33,634 nucleotides of DNA from assembly GCA_050952465.1 (NCBI GenBank), contig JBMNKZ010000012.1, positions 1 to 33,634 on the forward strand, in the 5' to 3' direction. Source of the DNA: DUPU01 sp050952465 (GTDB taxonomy: Bacteria > Bacillota > Dehalobacteriia > Dehalobacteriales > Dehalobacteriaceae). Within the stretch, counting starts at the first letter, position 1, and each line of letters opens with the position of its first letter. Below the pieces are notes generated by a model. That model had not been told where the DNA came from and did no database searches. It saw only the letters and a program-made list of their open reading frames with translations. Made by a program: the position numbers and the translations under genes. Shown piece by piece: positions 15,574 through 22,989 of the stretch.

Positions 15574-15693
15574 ATATTATTACCCATTAAGTTCCAGGCA
15601 TATTTTATTCGAATTCGGTAAATTTATTAGTGTGATGAGCCAATTTCATTATTAAATATTTCTATTAAATATAAGTGAATGGAGGTTAGATCA

Positions 15694-16131
15694 ATGTCTT
15701 TAATTCCTTATGAGCCGTTTCGCCATTTAGAAAATATGCAAAGAGAGTTAAGCCGTTTTTTCTCCAATGATTTTATGCCGGAAAGATTTAGGCAAAATTT
15801 TGGTATCCCGAGTATTGATGTTTACAAAACGGGGAATGAAATCGTTGCCTCCTGTGATATCCCAGGATTAGAAAAAAAAGAGGACATTAATATTGAGATT
15901 GATAATAACGTGCTAACCATCAGCGGTACCATCAAAAGGGTTAATGAATTAAAAGAAGAGCATGTTCATCGTCAGGAGCGTTTTCAAGGAAACTTTCAGC
16001 GTTCCATCACTCTACCAGCCCCTGTTGATACGGAAAATGTTAAGGCCACATACAAGAATGGTGTTCTGGAGATTCACATGCCAAAATTAAAAGATGCTCC
16101 GGAAAAAAGAATTGATGTCCAATTCAATTAA
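15694..16131 (+). CDS. Hsp20/alpha-crystallin small heat-shock protein
   Basis: 145 aa from ATG 15694, with GGAGG 8 nt upstream; an earlier ATG at 15679 overlaps that ribosome site. ATP-independent holdase that keeps unfolding proteins soluble. A short N-terminal arm (MSLIPYEPFRHLENMQRELS) is followed by the alpha-crystallin beta-sandwich (about residues 38-135) with DIPGLEKKEDINIEI, NVLTISG and the signature KATYKNGVLEIHMPK. The C-terminal I-x-V (IDV) is the oligomer-anchoring motif. Monocistronic, between two terminators. No CIRCE element is visible upstream. Confidence 0.93.
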   Translation: MSLIPYEPFRHLENMQRELSRFFSNDFMPERFRQNFGIPSIDVYKTGNEIVASCDIPGLEKKEDINIEIDNNVLTISGTIKRVNELKEEHVHRQERFQGNFQRSITLPAPVDTENVKATYKNGVLEIHMPKLKDAPEKRIDVQFN

Positions 16132-16132
16132 T

Positions 16133-16176
16133 AAAAAGGAACTGATGACCATTTTGGCACCAGTTCCTTTTTTTCA
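16133..16176 (+). terminator. intrinsic terminator after hsp20
   Basis: AAAAAGGAACTG (16133-16144) pairs with CAGTTCCTTTTT (16161-16172), followed by more T. It begins directly after the stop and could also serve cysK from the other strand. Confidence 0.85.
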
Positions 16177-16184
16177 CTCCTGCC

Positions 16185-17087
16185 TTAGATGAGCGATGTG
16201 CTAAAGTATCTTTCTATTCTATCGGGTAAAACAGTGACAATGTTTTTATCCGCACCGTACTTTTCTGCCATTTTAACCGAAGCCCAAACATTGGCCCCGG
16301 AAGAAGTCCCGACCAAAATACCCTGAATTTTTGCTAAATCCCGCGCCGTTTGAACGGCATCATCATCGGTAACCTCAACAACCTCATCTATGAGACTGAC
16401 ATCCAACACGCTAGGGATAAAACCGTCACCGATTCCTTGTATCTTATGAAAGCCAGGCTCGTGACCGAGGAGTGCCGATACGTTTTTTGGTTCAACGGCG
16501 ATTACCTTAATTTTAGGATTTTTTTCTTTCAGAAATCTCCCAACTCCCCCTAGAGTTCCCCCGCTTCCCAATCCGGAAACAAAGATGTCTACCTTTCCCT
16601 TCATTTGTGTCCAAATTTCTTCCGCCGTAGTTAGATAATGTATTTGAGGATTATCAGGGTTTTCAAACTGCTGAGGAATAAAAATATTTGCATTTTTTTC
16701 TTTTTGTCTCTGCACCTCTGCCACGGCACCGCCAATGCTTTCTTTTGCATTAGTTAAGATAAGTTTTGCCCCTAAAGCTGATATGATCTTTTTTCGTTCC
16801 TCGCTCATATTCTCCGGCATCACAATTACTACCTCGTATCCTTTTTGCACTCCTACCAAAGCGATGCCAATCCCCGTATTGCCCGAAGTAGGCTCCATGA
16901 TTGTCATCCCGGGTTTTAACTCTCCTCGGGCTTCAGCCTGTTCAATCATGTATTTGGCAACCCTATCCTTAATACTTCCGCCGGGGTTCAAATATTCGGC
17001 CTTAGCATAAACATTCACTCCAGCAAGTTTTTTCAAGTTTATCATTGGTGTATTTCCGATAATATCCAGTACGTTTTCTGTGATCAT
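16185..17087 (-). CDS. cysK: cysteine synthase A (O-acetylserine sulfhydrylase)
   Basis: 300 aa. PLP-dependent fold-type II enzyme making cysteine from O-acetylserine and sulfide. NPGGSIKDRVA holds the Schiff-base Lys40, PTSGNTGIGIALV the substrate loop, SGLGSGGTLGGVG the phosphate-binding glycine loop and GTSSGAN the pyridine-contact Ser. The C-terminus, NIVTVLPDRIERYFSTSL, is the usual CysK ending. ATG 17087 has AGGAG upstream. It lies 76 nt after an ECF S-component gene on the same strand; whether they share a transcript is unclear. Confidence 0.95.
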   Translation of the reverse strand: MITENVLDIIGNTPMINLKKLAGVNVYAKAEYLNPGGSIKDRVAKYMIEQAEARGELKPGMTIMEPTSGNTGIGIALVGVQKGYEVVIVMPENMSEERKKIISALGAKLILTNAKESIGGAVAEVQRQKEKNANIFIPQQFENPDNPQIHYLTTAEEIWTQMKGKVDIFVSGLGSGGTLGGVGRFLKEKNPKIKVIAVEPKNVSALLGHEPGFHKIQGIGDGFIPSVLDVSLIDEVVEVTDDDAVQTARDLAKIQGILVGTSSGANVWASVKMAEKYGADKNIVTVLPDRIERYFSTSLI

Positions 17088-17163
17088 CTTTTCTCCTCTA
17101 TCCCATCCATAACTGCTATTATTTTCTCAGATCTATAATGTTACTCTCCCTATGCCACCGGTT

Positions 17164-17685
17164 TTAGTCTTTACCCAAGATTTTTTGTTTTTCCAGAATG
17201 AATAAAACTGGAGCCAGCAGCAAGCCTCCCCCCACAGCTTGAATCACATTGGGCACAACTCCCAAAACAGCTGTGGGAAATCCATAAAGAATGCTTTCAA
17301 AGGCCAGATATCCTGATACCATAATAAATCCTCCAAAAAATACAGCTAAGGAAAAAGCCGAGAACTTCCTAAAACCCGATGGATTAGTTTTGGTCATTCC
17401 TAAATAAATAAACCCCACAATCATGGCATCCAGAAATTTAATTAAAAGTGTGGCCGGCGCATAAACGATATAACCAGACAGTACATCTGCTAAGAAAGAG
17501 CCTAATCCTGCCGCAAAAGCCCCGTATAAAGGGCCTAATAGAATACCGCATAGATAAACCACGCTATCCCCTATATGAATATAGCCTTTTGTAGGTGTGG
17601 GAATCCGGATAGCCATAGTACCAACTACTACAATTGCAGCCATCAGACCGGAATTAATTAGTTTTCTTAGTTGTGTATTTCTCAT
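17164..17685 (-). CDS. ECF transporter S component, substrate unknown
   Basis: 173 aa with five to six membrane segments. The motif GYIHIGDSVVYLCGILLGPL followed by YGAFAAGLGSFLADVLSGY is typical of the riboflavin/hydroxymethylpyrimidine-like S-component families; it would bind a vitamin or precursor and dock on a shared EcfAAT module. No ATPase or T gene adjoins it; the EcfA/EcfT at 24.6-27.1 kb are in another operon. No riboswitch is recognisable upstream, so the substrate cannot be assigned. GGGGGC precedes the ATG. Confidence 0.78.
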   Translation of the reverse strand: MRNTQLRKLINSGLMAAIVVVGTMAIRIPTPTKGYIHIGDSVVYLCGILLGPLYGAFAAGLGSFLADVLSGYIVYAPATLLIKFLDAMIVGFIYLGMTKTNPSGFRKFSAFSLAVFFGGFIMVSGYLAFESILYGFPTAVLGVVPNVIQAVGGGLLLAPVLFILEKQKILGKD

Positions 17686-17753
17686 GTGATATAAAGCCCC
17701 CGATTCAAAGATAATATTTTCCAGTCTTTTTATATAGATTTTCGCTACATATC

Positions 17754-17778
17754 AAAAGGAACGGCAGCCGTCCCCTTT
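17754..17778 (-). terminator. terminator after the VOC gene
   Basis: In minus-strand RNA AAAGGGGACGG pairs with CCGUUCCUUUU through 11 pairs, two of them G-U, around a CUG loop; the stem itself ends in UUUU. It lies 21 nt beyond the VOC stop codon. Confidence 0.65.
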
Positions 17779-17799
17779 CGTATTCCTTATAACATTATC

Positions 17800-18165
17800 C
17801 TACAGGTTTTCCGCAAATTGTATGTTAACACCATTGGGATCTTTGACAAAGAAGAATTTAACCTCAGGAGAAGGTTGAAAAGGTCCGCTAGCTACCTCTA
17901 ACCCTTTTTCTTTAATAAATTTAATCGTTTCATCCAGTGATTCAACTTCAAAACCTAAAGAAATACCTTCAACCCGGCCCGGTGCATGGTGGTTAGGCCC
18001 ATGAATTAATTCTATTTTTGTTTCTCCATTGCCGAGAAAGCAAATATCTACATTTTCACCCTCACGGAACCTCCGATCTATGGAAAGACCGACAATTTCC
18101 TGATAAAACTTTATAGATTCCTCCATGTCATTTACTGTAATAGTGCACCAGCAAAATTTCACCAA
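17800..18165 (-). CDS. VOC-superfamily (glyoxalase-like) protein
   Basis: 121 aa with two beta-alpha-beta-beta-beta modules: WCTITVNDMEESIKFYQEIV then GISLGFEVESLDETIKFIKE. The ending FFVKDPNGVNIQFAENL is the classic DPNG...Q/E metal-site end of glyoxalase I-like proteins. Possible metal ligands are the Glu of IELIHG and of the C-terminus. Substrate unknown; lactoylglutathione lyase annotation would be too specific. The start is TTG 18165 or GTG 18162, both behind AAGGAGTG. Single gene with its own terminator. Confidence 0.82.
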   Translation of the reverse strand: MVKFCWCTITVNDMEESIKFYQEIVGLSIDRRFREGENVDICFLGNGETKIELIHGPNHHAPGRVEGISLGFEVESLDETIKFIKEKGLEVASGPFQPSPEVKFFFVKDPNGVNIQFAENL

Positions 18166-18181
18166 TTATCACTCCTTTTTA

Positions 18182-18524
18182 ATTTTTCCATTTACCCGAT
18201 GACTGCCAGTCGTAAGACTCCATGGGAGATAACGGCTGCTACGTCCCTGGATAAATTCTTCCGACGGCCATGGATGGCCTAGTGCCGCGACGCCATGGAT
18301 GGCATGGAGCGGCTAAACTTCAGCTGGAGTGAGTATTCCTTTTAGGTAAACTCCATCTGAAGCTAAGAATCACTTGATTTAATTTGCTACTTTATTATAT
18401 CCAATTATGCCATCAGCAACAATAACATCCTACCCAAAAGTTTTTATTTTCCGGCAATCCTCACCGTTTGCCCCCTACTTCAATACAATAATTAGAGAAC
18501 TTAAGCCCAAGAAGGGGGTATAAT
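18182..18524. other. gene-free gap with a cluster of hairpins (18200-18366)
   Basis: No frame here looks coding. Within about 170 bp lie GACTGCCAGTC (around 18200), CTCCATGGGAG, GGCCATGGATGGCC (about 18266), a nested stem GCCGC...GCCATGGATGGC...GCGGC (about 18284-18313) and CTTCAGCTGGAGT paired with ACTCCATCTGAAG (about 18319-18362). The repeated GCCATGGATGGC suggests a dispersed, hairpin-forming repeat. No known riboswitch class fits. The last 150 bp before the ABC genes hold an AT-rich stretch with no clear promoter boxes. Confidence 0.5.
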
Positions 18525-19292
18525 GTGAAATCTATAGTTGAATTACATAAAATCGGCATGAAGTATCAATCTTTAAATGGGGAGATTAATGCCCTCGAAA
18601 ATATCAGCTTTCACGTTTATGATGGAGAATTTGTTTCCATTGTCGGCCCAAGCGGCTGTGGTAAATCCACTCTATTATCGATCATCTCCGGATTGCTTGC
18701 CCCTACTACAGGATGCATTCTATTAAATGGAGAAAAGGTAACGGGAACTTCCAAAAGAGTTGGCTATATGCTGCAAAGAGATCATCTTTTTGAATGGCGC
18801 ACCATCCTGCAAAATGTGCTTTTGGGCTTGGAAATTCAAAAAGCCATTACTCCAGATACCAAAGAACGGGCTTATGAGCTATTACAAACTTATGGTCTTT
18901 ATGAATTTCGCAATAAATATCCCAACCAGCTATCCGGAGGGATGCGACAAAGGGCCGCTCTGATTCGCACTCTAATGACAGACCCGGAAATACTCCTTTT
19001 GGATGAAGCATTTTCCGCGTTGGACTATCAGACTAGACTGGCTGTTACGGAAGATATTTATGGCATTATCAAAAAGGAGAATAAAACGGCCATTCTCGTA
19101 ACCCACGATATTGCAGAAGCTATCAGTATGGCTAATAGGGTAATAATTTTATCAAACCGGCCGGGTACCGTAAAAAATATTTATCATATTTCCCTTACCT
19201 GCCCGGAACGTACTCCGCTAACTTCCCGAGAAGCACCAGAATTTAGGCACTATTTTCAAAACATCTGGAAGGAGTTGGATATCCATGTCTAA
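18525..19292 (+). CDS. NitT/TauT-type ABC transporter ATPase
   Basis: 255 aa. Walker A GPSGCGKSTL, Q-loop MLQRDHLFEWRT, signature LSGGMRQRAALIRTLMTDP, Walker B ILLLDEAFSALD and the switch His in VTHDIAEA are all present. The EAFSALDYQTR stretch is typical of the nitrate/sulfonate/taurine group. The GTG start at 18525 is preceded by AAGGGGG; an overlapping ATG at 18523 is followed at once by TGA. It overlaps the permease gene by 8 nt. The unit ATPase-permease-binding protein is a complete importer whose substrate is not shown by context. Confidence 0.92.
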   Translation: MKSIVELHKIGMKYQSLNGEINALENISFHVYDGEFVSIVGPSGCGKSTLLSIISGLLAPTTGCILLNGEKVTGTSKRVGYMLQRDHLFEWRTILQNVLLGLEIQKAITPDTKERAYELLQTYGLYEFRNKYPNQLSGGMRQRAALIRTLMTDPEILLLDEAFSALDYQTRLAVTEDIYGIIKKENKTAILVTHDIAEAISMANRVIILSNRPGTVKNIYHISLTCPERTPLTSREAPEFRHYFQNIWKELDIHV

Positions 19293-20136
19293 ACAAAACC
19301 TCCCAGCATCCGAAAGCAGCACCCCGAAGATGTCAATTTCCCAGGAACATGCGGAATTCTTAAGAAAAGTGAAGCGAGAAAAAATTATCATCCGCCTCAC
19401 TCAGTTGACGATTTTAATATTGGCCTTTGCTTTATGGGAAATTTGCGCCCGGGCCAAAATTGTGGATCCCTTTATTACTAGCCAGCCTACTCGGATTATT
19501 AATACCATTATCACATTGTATGAACAAGGAGTGCTTTTTCAACATATTGGAGTGACCTGTTTAGAGACGATTATAGGTTTTCTCCTGGGAACCGTCCTAG
19601 GTGTGATTGCAGCGATTACCTTATGGTGGTCTAACTTTTTGTCAGAGGTAATGGAGCCTTATTTAGTGATTTTAAACAGTTTGCCCAAAATTGCCTTAGG
19701 ACCGGTGTTTATCGTCTGGATTGGAGCCGGTCCCGTAGCCATTATTGTCATGACTCTGGCTATTTCCTTAATTGTTACTATCCTGGAGGTATTAAACGGC
19801 TTTTTATCAATTGATCATGAGAAAATTAAACTGGTAAAAATTTTTGGAGGAAATAAACTGCAAATATTAACCAAGGTTCTTCTTCCGGCATCCTTCCCCA
19901 ATATCATTAATGCCCTGAAGGTTAATGTAGGATTGTCCTGGGTGGGGGTAATTGTGGGAGAATTCCTGGTCTCCAAAGCAGGCCTGGGATATCTAATTGT
20001 TTACGGCGGGCAGGTATTTAAGCTTGATTTGGTGATGACCAGCGTTGTGATTTTAGGAGCGGCAGCGGCAGTGATGTATCAGGGGGTGGTGTATCTTGAA
20101 CGATTTATTCTAAGAAAGAATGAGCGGAGTTTCTAA
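19285..20136 (+). CDS. NitT/TauT-type ABC transporter permease
   Basis: 283 aa, six membrane helices with the MetI-like fold. After a cytosolic N-terminus of about 35 residues the first helix starts at LTILILAFALWEICARAKIV. The ATPase-coupling EAA loop is KIFGGNKLQILTKVLLPASF, followed by PNIINALKVNVGLSWVGVIV. It overlaps the ATPase gene by 8 nt and is followed by the binding-protein gene after 42 nt. Confidence 0.9.
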   Translation: MSKQNLPASESSTPKMSISQEHAEFLRKVKREKIIIRLTQLTILILAFALWEICARAKIVDPFITSQPTRIINTIITLYEQGVLFQHIGVTCLETIIGFLLGTVLGVIAAITLWWSNFLSEVMEPYLVILNSLPKIALGPVFIVWIGAGPVAIIVMTLAISLIVTILEVLNGFLSIDHEKIKLVKIFGGNKLQILTKVLLPASFPNIINALKVNVGLSWVGVIVGEFLVSKAGLGYLIVYGGQVFKLDLVMTSVVILGAAAAVMYQGVVYLERFILRKNERSF

Positions 20137-20178
20137 ATGCGCATTATATTTTGGGAATTTGCGAAAGGAGAATGCATT

Positions 20179-21165
20179 ATGAAAAAAATTTTCATGTTGC
20201 TATTGGTTCTGCTCTTGGGGGTAGGACTGGTGTTTACGGGCTGCGGTGACAAAAAACCTGAACTTACTAAGGTAAAACTCTCCGAAGTTACCCATTCCAT
20301 TTTCTATGCGCCTCAATATGTAGCTCTTAGCCTGGGGTTCTTTGAGGAAGAAGGGATAGAAATCGAGTTAAGCAATGGGCAGGGGGCAGATAAGGTAATG
20401 ACTGCAGTCCTGACCGATCAGGTAGATATCGGCTTTGCCGGGGCAGAAGCCAGCGTCTATGTTTATAATGAAGGAAAAGAAGACTATGCAGTAGTATTTG
20501 CCCAACTAACCAATGGAGATGGAACCTTCCTTTTGGGGAGGGAACCGGATCCGGATTTCCAATGGAGCGATTTAAAAGGCAAGACCATCATTGGGGGCAG
20601 AAAAGGAGGTATGCCGGCCATAGTGCTTCAATATGTGTTGAAAAAGAATGGTTTAACCGCAGGTGAAGATGTATTTATTGACACAACAATGCAATTTGCC
20701 GCCATGCCTGGTGCCTTTATGGGAGGTCAAGGAGATTATGTGATTGTTTTTGAACCTACTGCCTCCAGCATGGAGAAAGAAGGTAAAGGATATATTGTTG
20801 CCTCTTTAGGTGCGGAGAGCGGAGAGGTGCCCTACACATCCTATTTCGCCAAGAAAAGTACTATTGAAAAAAATCCCGAATTAATTCAGAAGTTTACCAA
20901 TGCCATCTATAAAGGACAACAATGGGTAGATAGCCATAGTCCGGAGGAAATAGCCGAAGCGATCAAACCTCACTTTCCTGACGAGCCCGATGAGATTCTG
21001 GTAAGTTCCGTCAAACGCTATAAGGAACAGAATACCTGGAAGAAAGATCCTTTGATGCTGGAAGAAGATTTCTATCTGCTTCAGGAAATTATTAAGGATG
21101 CAGGCGAACTTAACCAAATCGCTCCCTATGTAAAGGTGGTAACCACGGAGTTTTGTAAAGAATAA
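20179..21165 (+). CDS. NMT1/THI5-like substrate-binding lipoprotein
   Basis: 328 aa from ATG 20179 with AAAGGAG upstream; an upstream ATG at 20137 lacks one. A lipoprotein signal ends in LVFTGC, so the mature protein is anchored to the outer face of the membrane. HSIFYAPQYVALSLGFFEEE and IGFAGAEASVYVYNEGK are the hallmark NMT1-like segments that bind small ligands such as sulfonates, nitrate or pyrimidine precursors; GGRKGGMPAIVLQYVL marks the second lobe. The YAPQYVALSLGFFE motif alone does not tell the ligand. No TPP, FMN or guanidine riboswitch is evident upstream, so the substrate is open. Confidence 0.88.
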   Translation: MKKIFMLLLVLLLGVGLVFTGCGDKKPELTKVKLSEVTHSIFYAPQYVALSLGFFEEEGIEIELSNGQGADKVMTAVLTDQVDIGFAGAEASVYVYNEGKEDYAVVFAQLTNGDGTFLLGREPDPDFQWSDLKGKTIIGGRKGGMPAIVLQYVLKKNGLTAGEDVFIDTTMQFAAMPGAFMGGQGDYVIVFEPTASSMEKEGKGYIVASLGAESGEVPYTSYFAKKSTIEKNPELIQKFTNAIYKGQQWVDSHSPEEIAEAIKPHFPDEPDEILVSSVKRYKEQNTWKKDPLMLEEDFYLLQEIIKDAGELNQIAPYVKVVTTEFCKE

Positions 21166-21181
21166 AAGGAAGTATATAAAA

Positions 21182-21291
21182 GGGGCTATTGCAAAAACGG
21201 CGGGCGAATCGTGATTCGCCCCTACTTATTGTGGTATAACCAAGAAGCTAGCCACAATATTTCGTTGAACGTTCATAACTGCAACAGCCCC
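21182..21291. mobile_element. 110-bp hairpin-rich MITE-like element
   Basis: Ends GGGGCTATTGCA (21182-21193) and TGCAACAGCCCC (21280-21291) are inverted with 11 of 12 matches. Inside lie a perfect hairpin GGGCGAATC/GATTCGCCC (21202-21221) and ATTGTGG/CCACAAT (21228-21258). It has no coding capacity and sits just after the ABC operon, where it may also act as a terminator. A diverged relative is at 10532-10606. No target duplication can be shown. Confidence 0.6.
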
Positions 21292-21354
21292 AACTTTATT
21301 TTATCGAACTTGTGCAATAAAATTAATTGTTTAAAGAAAGACAAAAACCGATGG

Positions 21355-21531
21355 TTATTGCGACTGTTTTTCTTTTGAGAGGACGGTGCTTTCTTTCTTT
21401 TTGTCTTTTTCCGGGTGCTGACGGCAATGATCCAGAACGCATTTTCCGTGTTCGTCAGCCATCATACAATCCTCCATATATTTTGTACATCGATGCCAGC
21501 CATCGTTCTCACTTACAAATGCCCTGCTCAT
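21355..21531 (-). CDS. 58-aa cysteine-containing protein, unknown
   Basis: 58 aa from ATG 21531, preceded by AGGAGG at 6 nt; a longer reading from 21558 includes that ribosome site. MSRAFVSENDGWHRCTKYME then DCMMADEHGKCVLDHC: four cysteines with His and Asp around them, suggesting a small metal-binding fold, followed by a charged Lys/Glu tail. I do not recognise a named family. Standalone, minus strand, between the MITE-like element and the 3D-domain gene. The ideal ribosome site and Cys spacing make it a credible gene. Confidence 0.72.
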   Translation of the reverse strand: MSRAFVSENDGWHRCTKYMEDCMMADEHGKCVLDHCRQHPEKDKKKESTVLSKEKQSQ

Positions 21532-21714
21532 TAAGAACCTCCTCCTTTTAAGAAACATTTTTAAATAGTTTAAAAATGTTTTATATATTCGCCAATTATT
21601 TTAACTTTCCTTTTTTATTTTCATTCCAGGTAATAATCCGTCTTTACATAAACTTCCAGTGTAAAAGACGCAAAAATAACAAAATATATTTATTGCAAAG
21701 GAGGTATAAAAAAC

Positions 21715-22161
21715 GTGCATAAGTTCATAACAGCAGTGTTTATGAGCGCTGTATTGTTCTTTTCTTGTTGACTGCCGGCTCATGCTGCCCAGGATCAGGA
21801 CTACGAACAAACCGTAATGGCTTATTTTTCTTTAGCCGGTGTCCAGGTCGGACAACCCATTACGGTAAAAGCGACGGCATATTGTGCCTGTATACATTGC
21901 TGTAATAAAAATGACGGTATCACGAAATCCGGTACCAAAGCCGTGCCTGGACATACCCTGGCTGTAGACCCAAAATTTATTCCCCTGGGAACCAAGGTAT
22001 ATGTTGAAGGTCTGGGCATTTTTACTGCCGAAGATACCGGCAGTGCCATTAAAGGGAAACGGATTGATATCTTCATGGGTGATCATGAACAGGCCATTAA
22101 TTTCGGCAGCCACAACTTAAAAATCTTTATTTTAGAAGAAGAAACAACACCCCGGATTTAA
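21715..22161 (+). pseudogene. 3D-domain secreted protein with an in-frame TGA in the signal peptide
   Basis: GTG 21715 follows AAAGGAGG and opens a 149-codon frame with one TGA at 21769-21771. The first 18 codons give MHKFITAVFMSAVLFFSC, an evident signal-peptide core; after TGA come LPAHAAQDQDYEQ, with an AHA-A cleavage site, and then the 3D domain. The three Asp of the family are visible: LAVDPKFIPLG, AEDTG and KRIDIFMGD, with ATAYCACIHCCNK as its N-terminal strand. 3D domains occur in peptidoglycan lytic enzymes such as RpfB/YorM relatives. The signal peptide and domain are otherwise intact, so TGG to TGA mutation, base-call error or read-through are all possible. Restart at ATG 21817 would give a leaderless 114-aa protein but has no ribosome site. 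Confidence 0.75.
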
Positions 22162-22172
22162 CGGGGTGTTTT
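22146..22172 (+). terminator. terminator overlapping the end of the 3D-domain gene
   Basis: AACACCCCG (22146-22154) pairs with CGGGGTGTT (22162-22170), followed by TT. The stop codon (22159-22161) is in the loop. A second hairpin, CCAGCAG/CTGCTGG (about 22186-22204), follows and may end the opposing ECF operon. Confidence 0.78.
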
Positions 22173-22280
22173 AAATAGCACAAACCCAGCAGTACAACCT
22201 GCTGGATTTGTTTGGTTCAAGGAGGTTTAATGGAGAAGTGAGTGTGTACTTCTAGTATCTCACCTATTCTTAGAAATATA

Positions 22281-22985
22281 CTAGTTTTTGGTCTTAGCAG
22301 CGGTCACAATTATTCTTTTTCGAAAGCGAATCAGAATATGATAAAATGATTTGCCAAAAACTAAGGTAAAAATAACATTACCAACCGCATGAATAACATC
22401 AAAAGGCAGACTGGCAGCATAAGTTCCAAGAAAGGTACGCCAGTTTAAGGGGTAAATAAAAGCTACCCAATGCCAAAAATTCATAATCCAACCAAATAGG
22501 AAACCCCAAGCCACTCCAAGAAGGGTAAAAGAAAAAAGATGAAAATCCCGGTTTTTTCTCCCAAAAAAAGATGTCACAGCGCCGCATAAACCCCAGCAAA
22601 ACATCTGCCAAGGAGTCCATGGCCCTTGACCCAGAAAAAAGTTAGATACCAAGGCTGTCAAAGCCCCTACCATAAATCCCGTGCGCGCGCCAAAAACATA
22701 CCCACTGAGCATAACTAAAAAAGTAACTGGTTGAAGGCTAACCACAGCAGAAAATGGTATCCGGGAAACAGATGCCAAGGCTGCCATAGTGGCAATTAAA
22801 GCTACTTCTTTAGAGGAAACAGGGCTTTTTTCAAAACGCCAAAAAAAGAAAATTAAAAACAGACCTATCATAATAAAGGAAAATAAAGCCCAATTCATAT
22901 CGTAGAAAGGGCTTTGGGGTAATAGACTTAGGAGAAGCAGAATTCCGGTAATGATAATAAGTGAAAATACCTTTTTATTCCCCAT
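22281..22985 (-). CDS. ECF transporter S component of the B12-regulated operon
   Basis: 234 aa from ATG 22985 (a start at 23012 is possible but lies within the upstream gene and has a weaker site). About eight hydrophobic segments: two extra N-terminal helices (LIIITGILLLLSLLPQ and FSFIMIGLFLIFFFWRF) precede the S-component core, SSKEVALIATMAALASVSRI, LQPVTFLVMLSGYVFGARTG and FFLGQGPWTPWQMFCWGLCG. It is the substrate-binding membrane subunit. Because the operon begins with a cobalamin riboswitch, it likely binds a corrinoid (a CbrT-like role). It is last, overlapping or abutting the barrel-SLH gene. Confidence 0.82.
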   Translation of the reverse strand: MGNKKVFSLIIITGILLLLSLLPQSPFYDMNWALFSFIMIGLFLIFFFWRFEKSPVSSKEVALIATMAALASVSRIPFSAVVSLQPVTFLVMLSGYVFGARTGFMVGALTALVSNFFLGQGPWTPWQMFCWGLCGAVTSFFGRKNRDFHLFSFTLLGVAWGFLFGWIMNFWHWVAFIYPLNWRTFLGTYAASLPFDVIHAVGNVIFTLVFGKSFYHILIRFRKRIIVTAAKTKN

Positions 22986-22989
22986 GATC

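Noticed and set aside
18182..18524. TPP or guanidine riboswitch before the NMT1-like importer
   Set aside because: Neither the CTGAGA/ACCTGATCTGG boxes of TPP nor the conserved ykkC blocks are present.
21769..21771. Selenocysteine codon in the 3D-domain protein
   Set aside because: The residue would lie inside a signal peptide, and I see no convincing SECIS hairpin directly after the TGA.
22205..22280. Mini-frame ATG-GAG-AAG-TGA behind a perfect AAGGAGG at about 22219-22240
   Set aside because: Only three codons and no following gene in the same direction; probably a remnant or chance, noted because the ribosome site is ideal.
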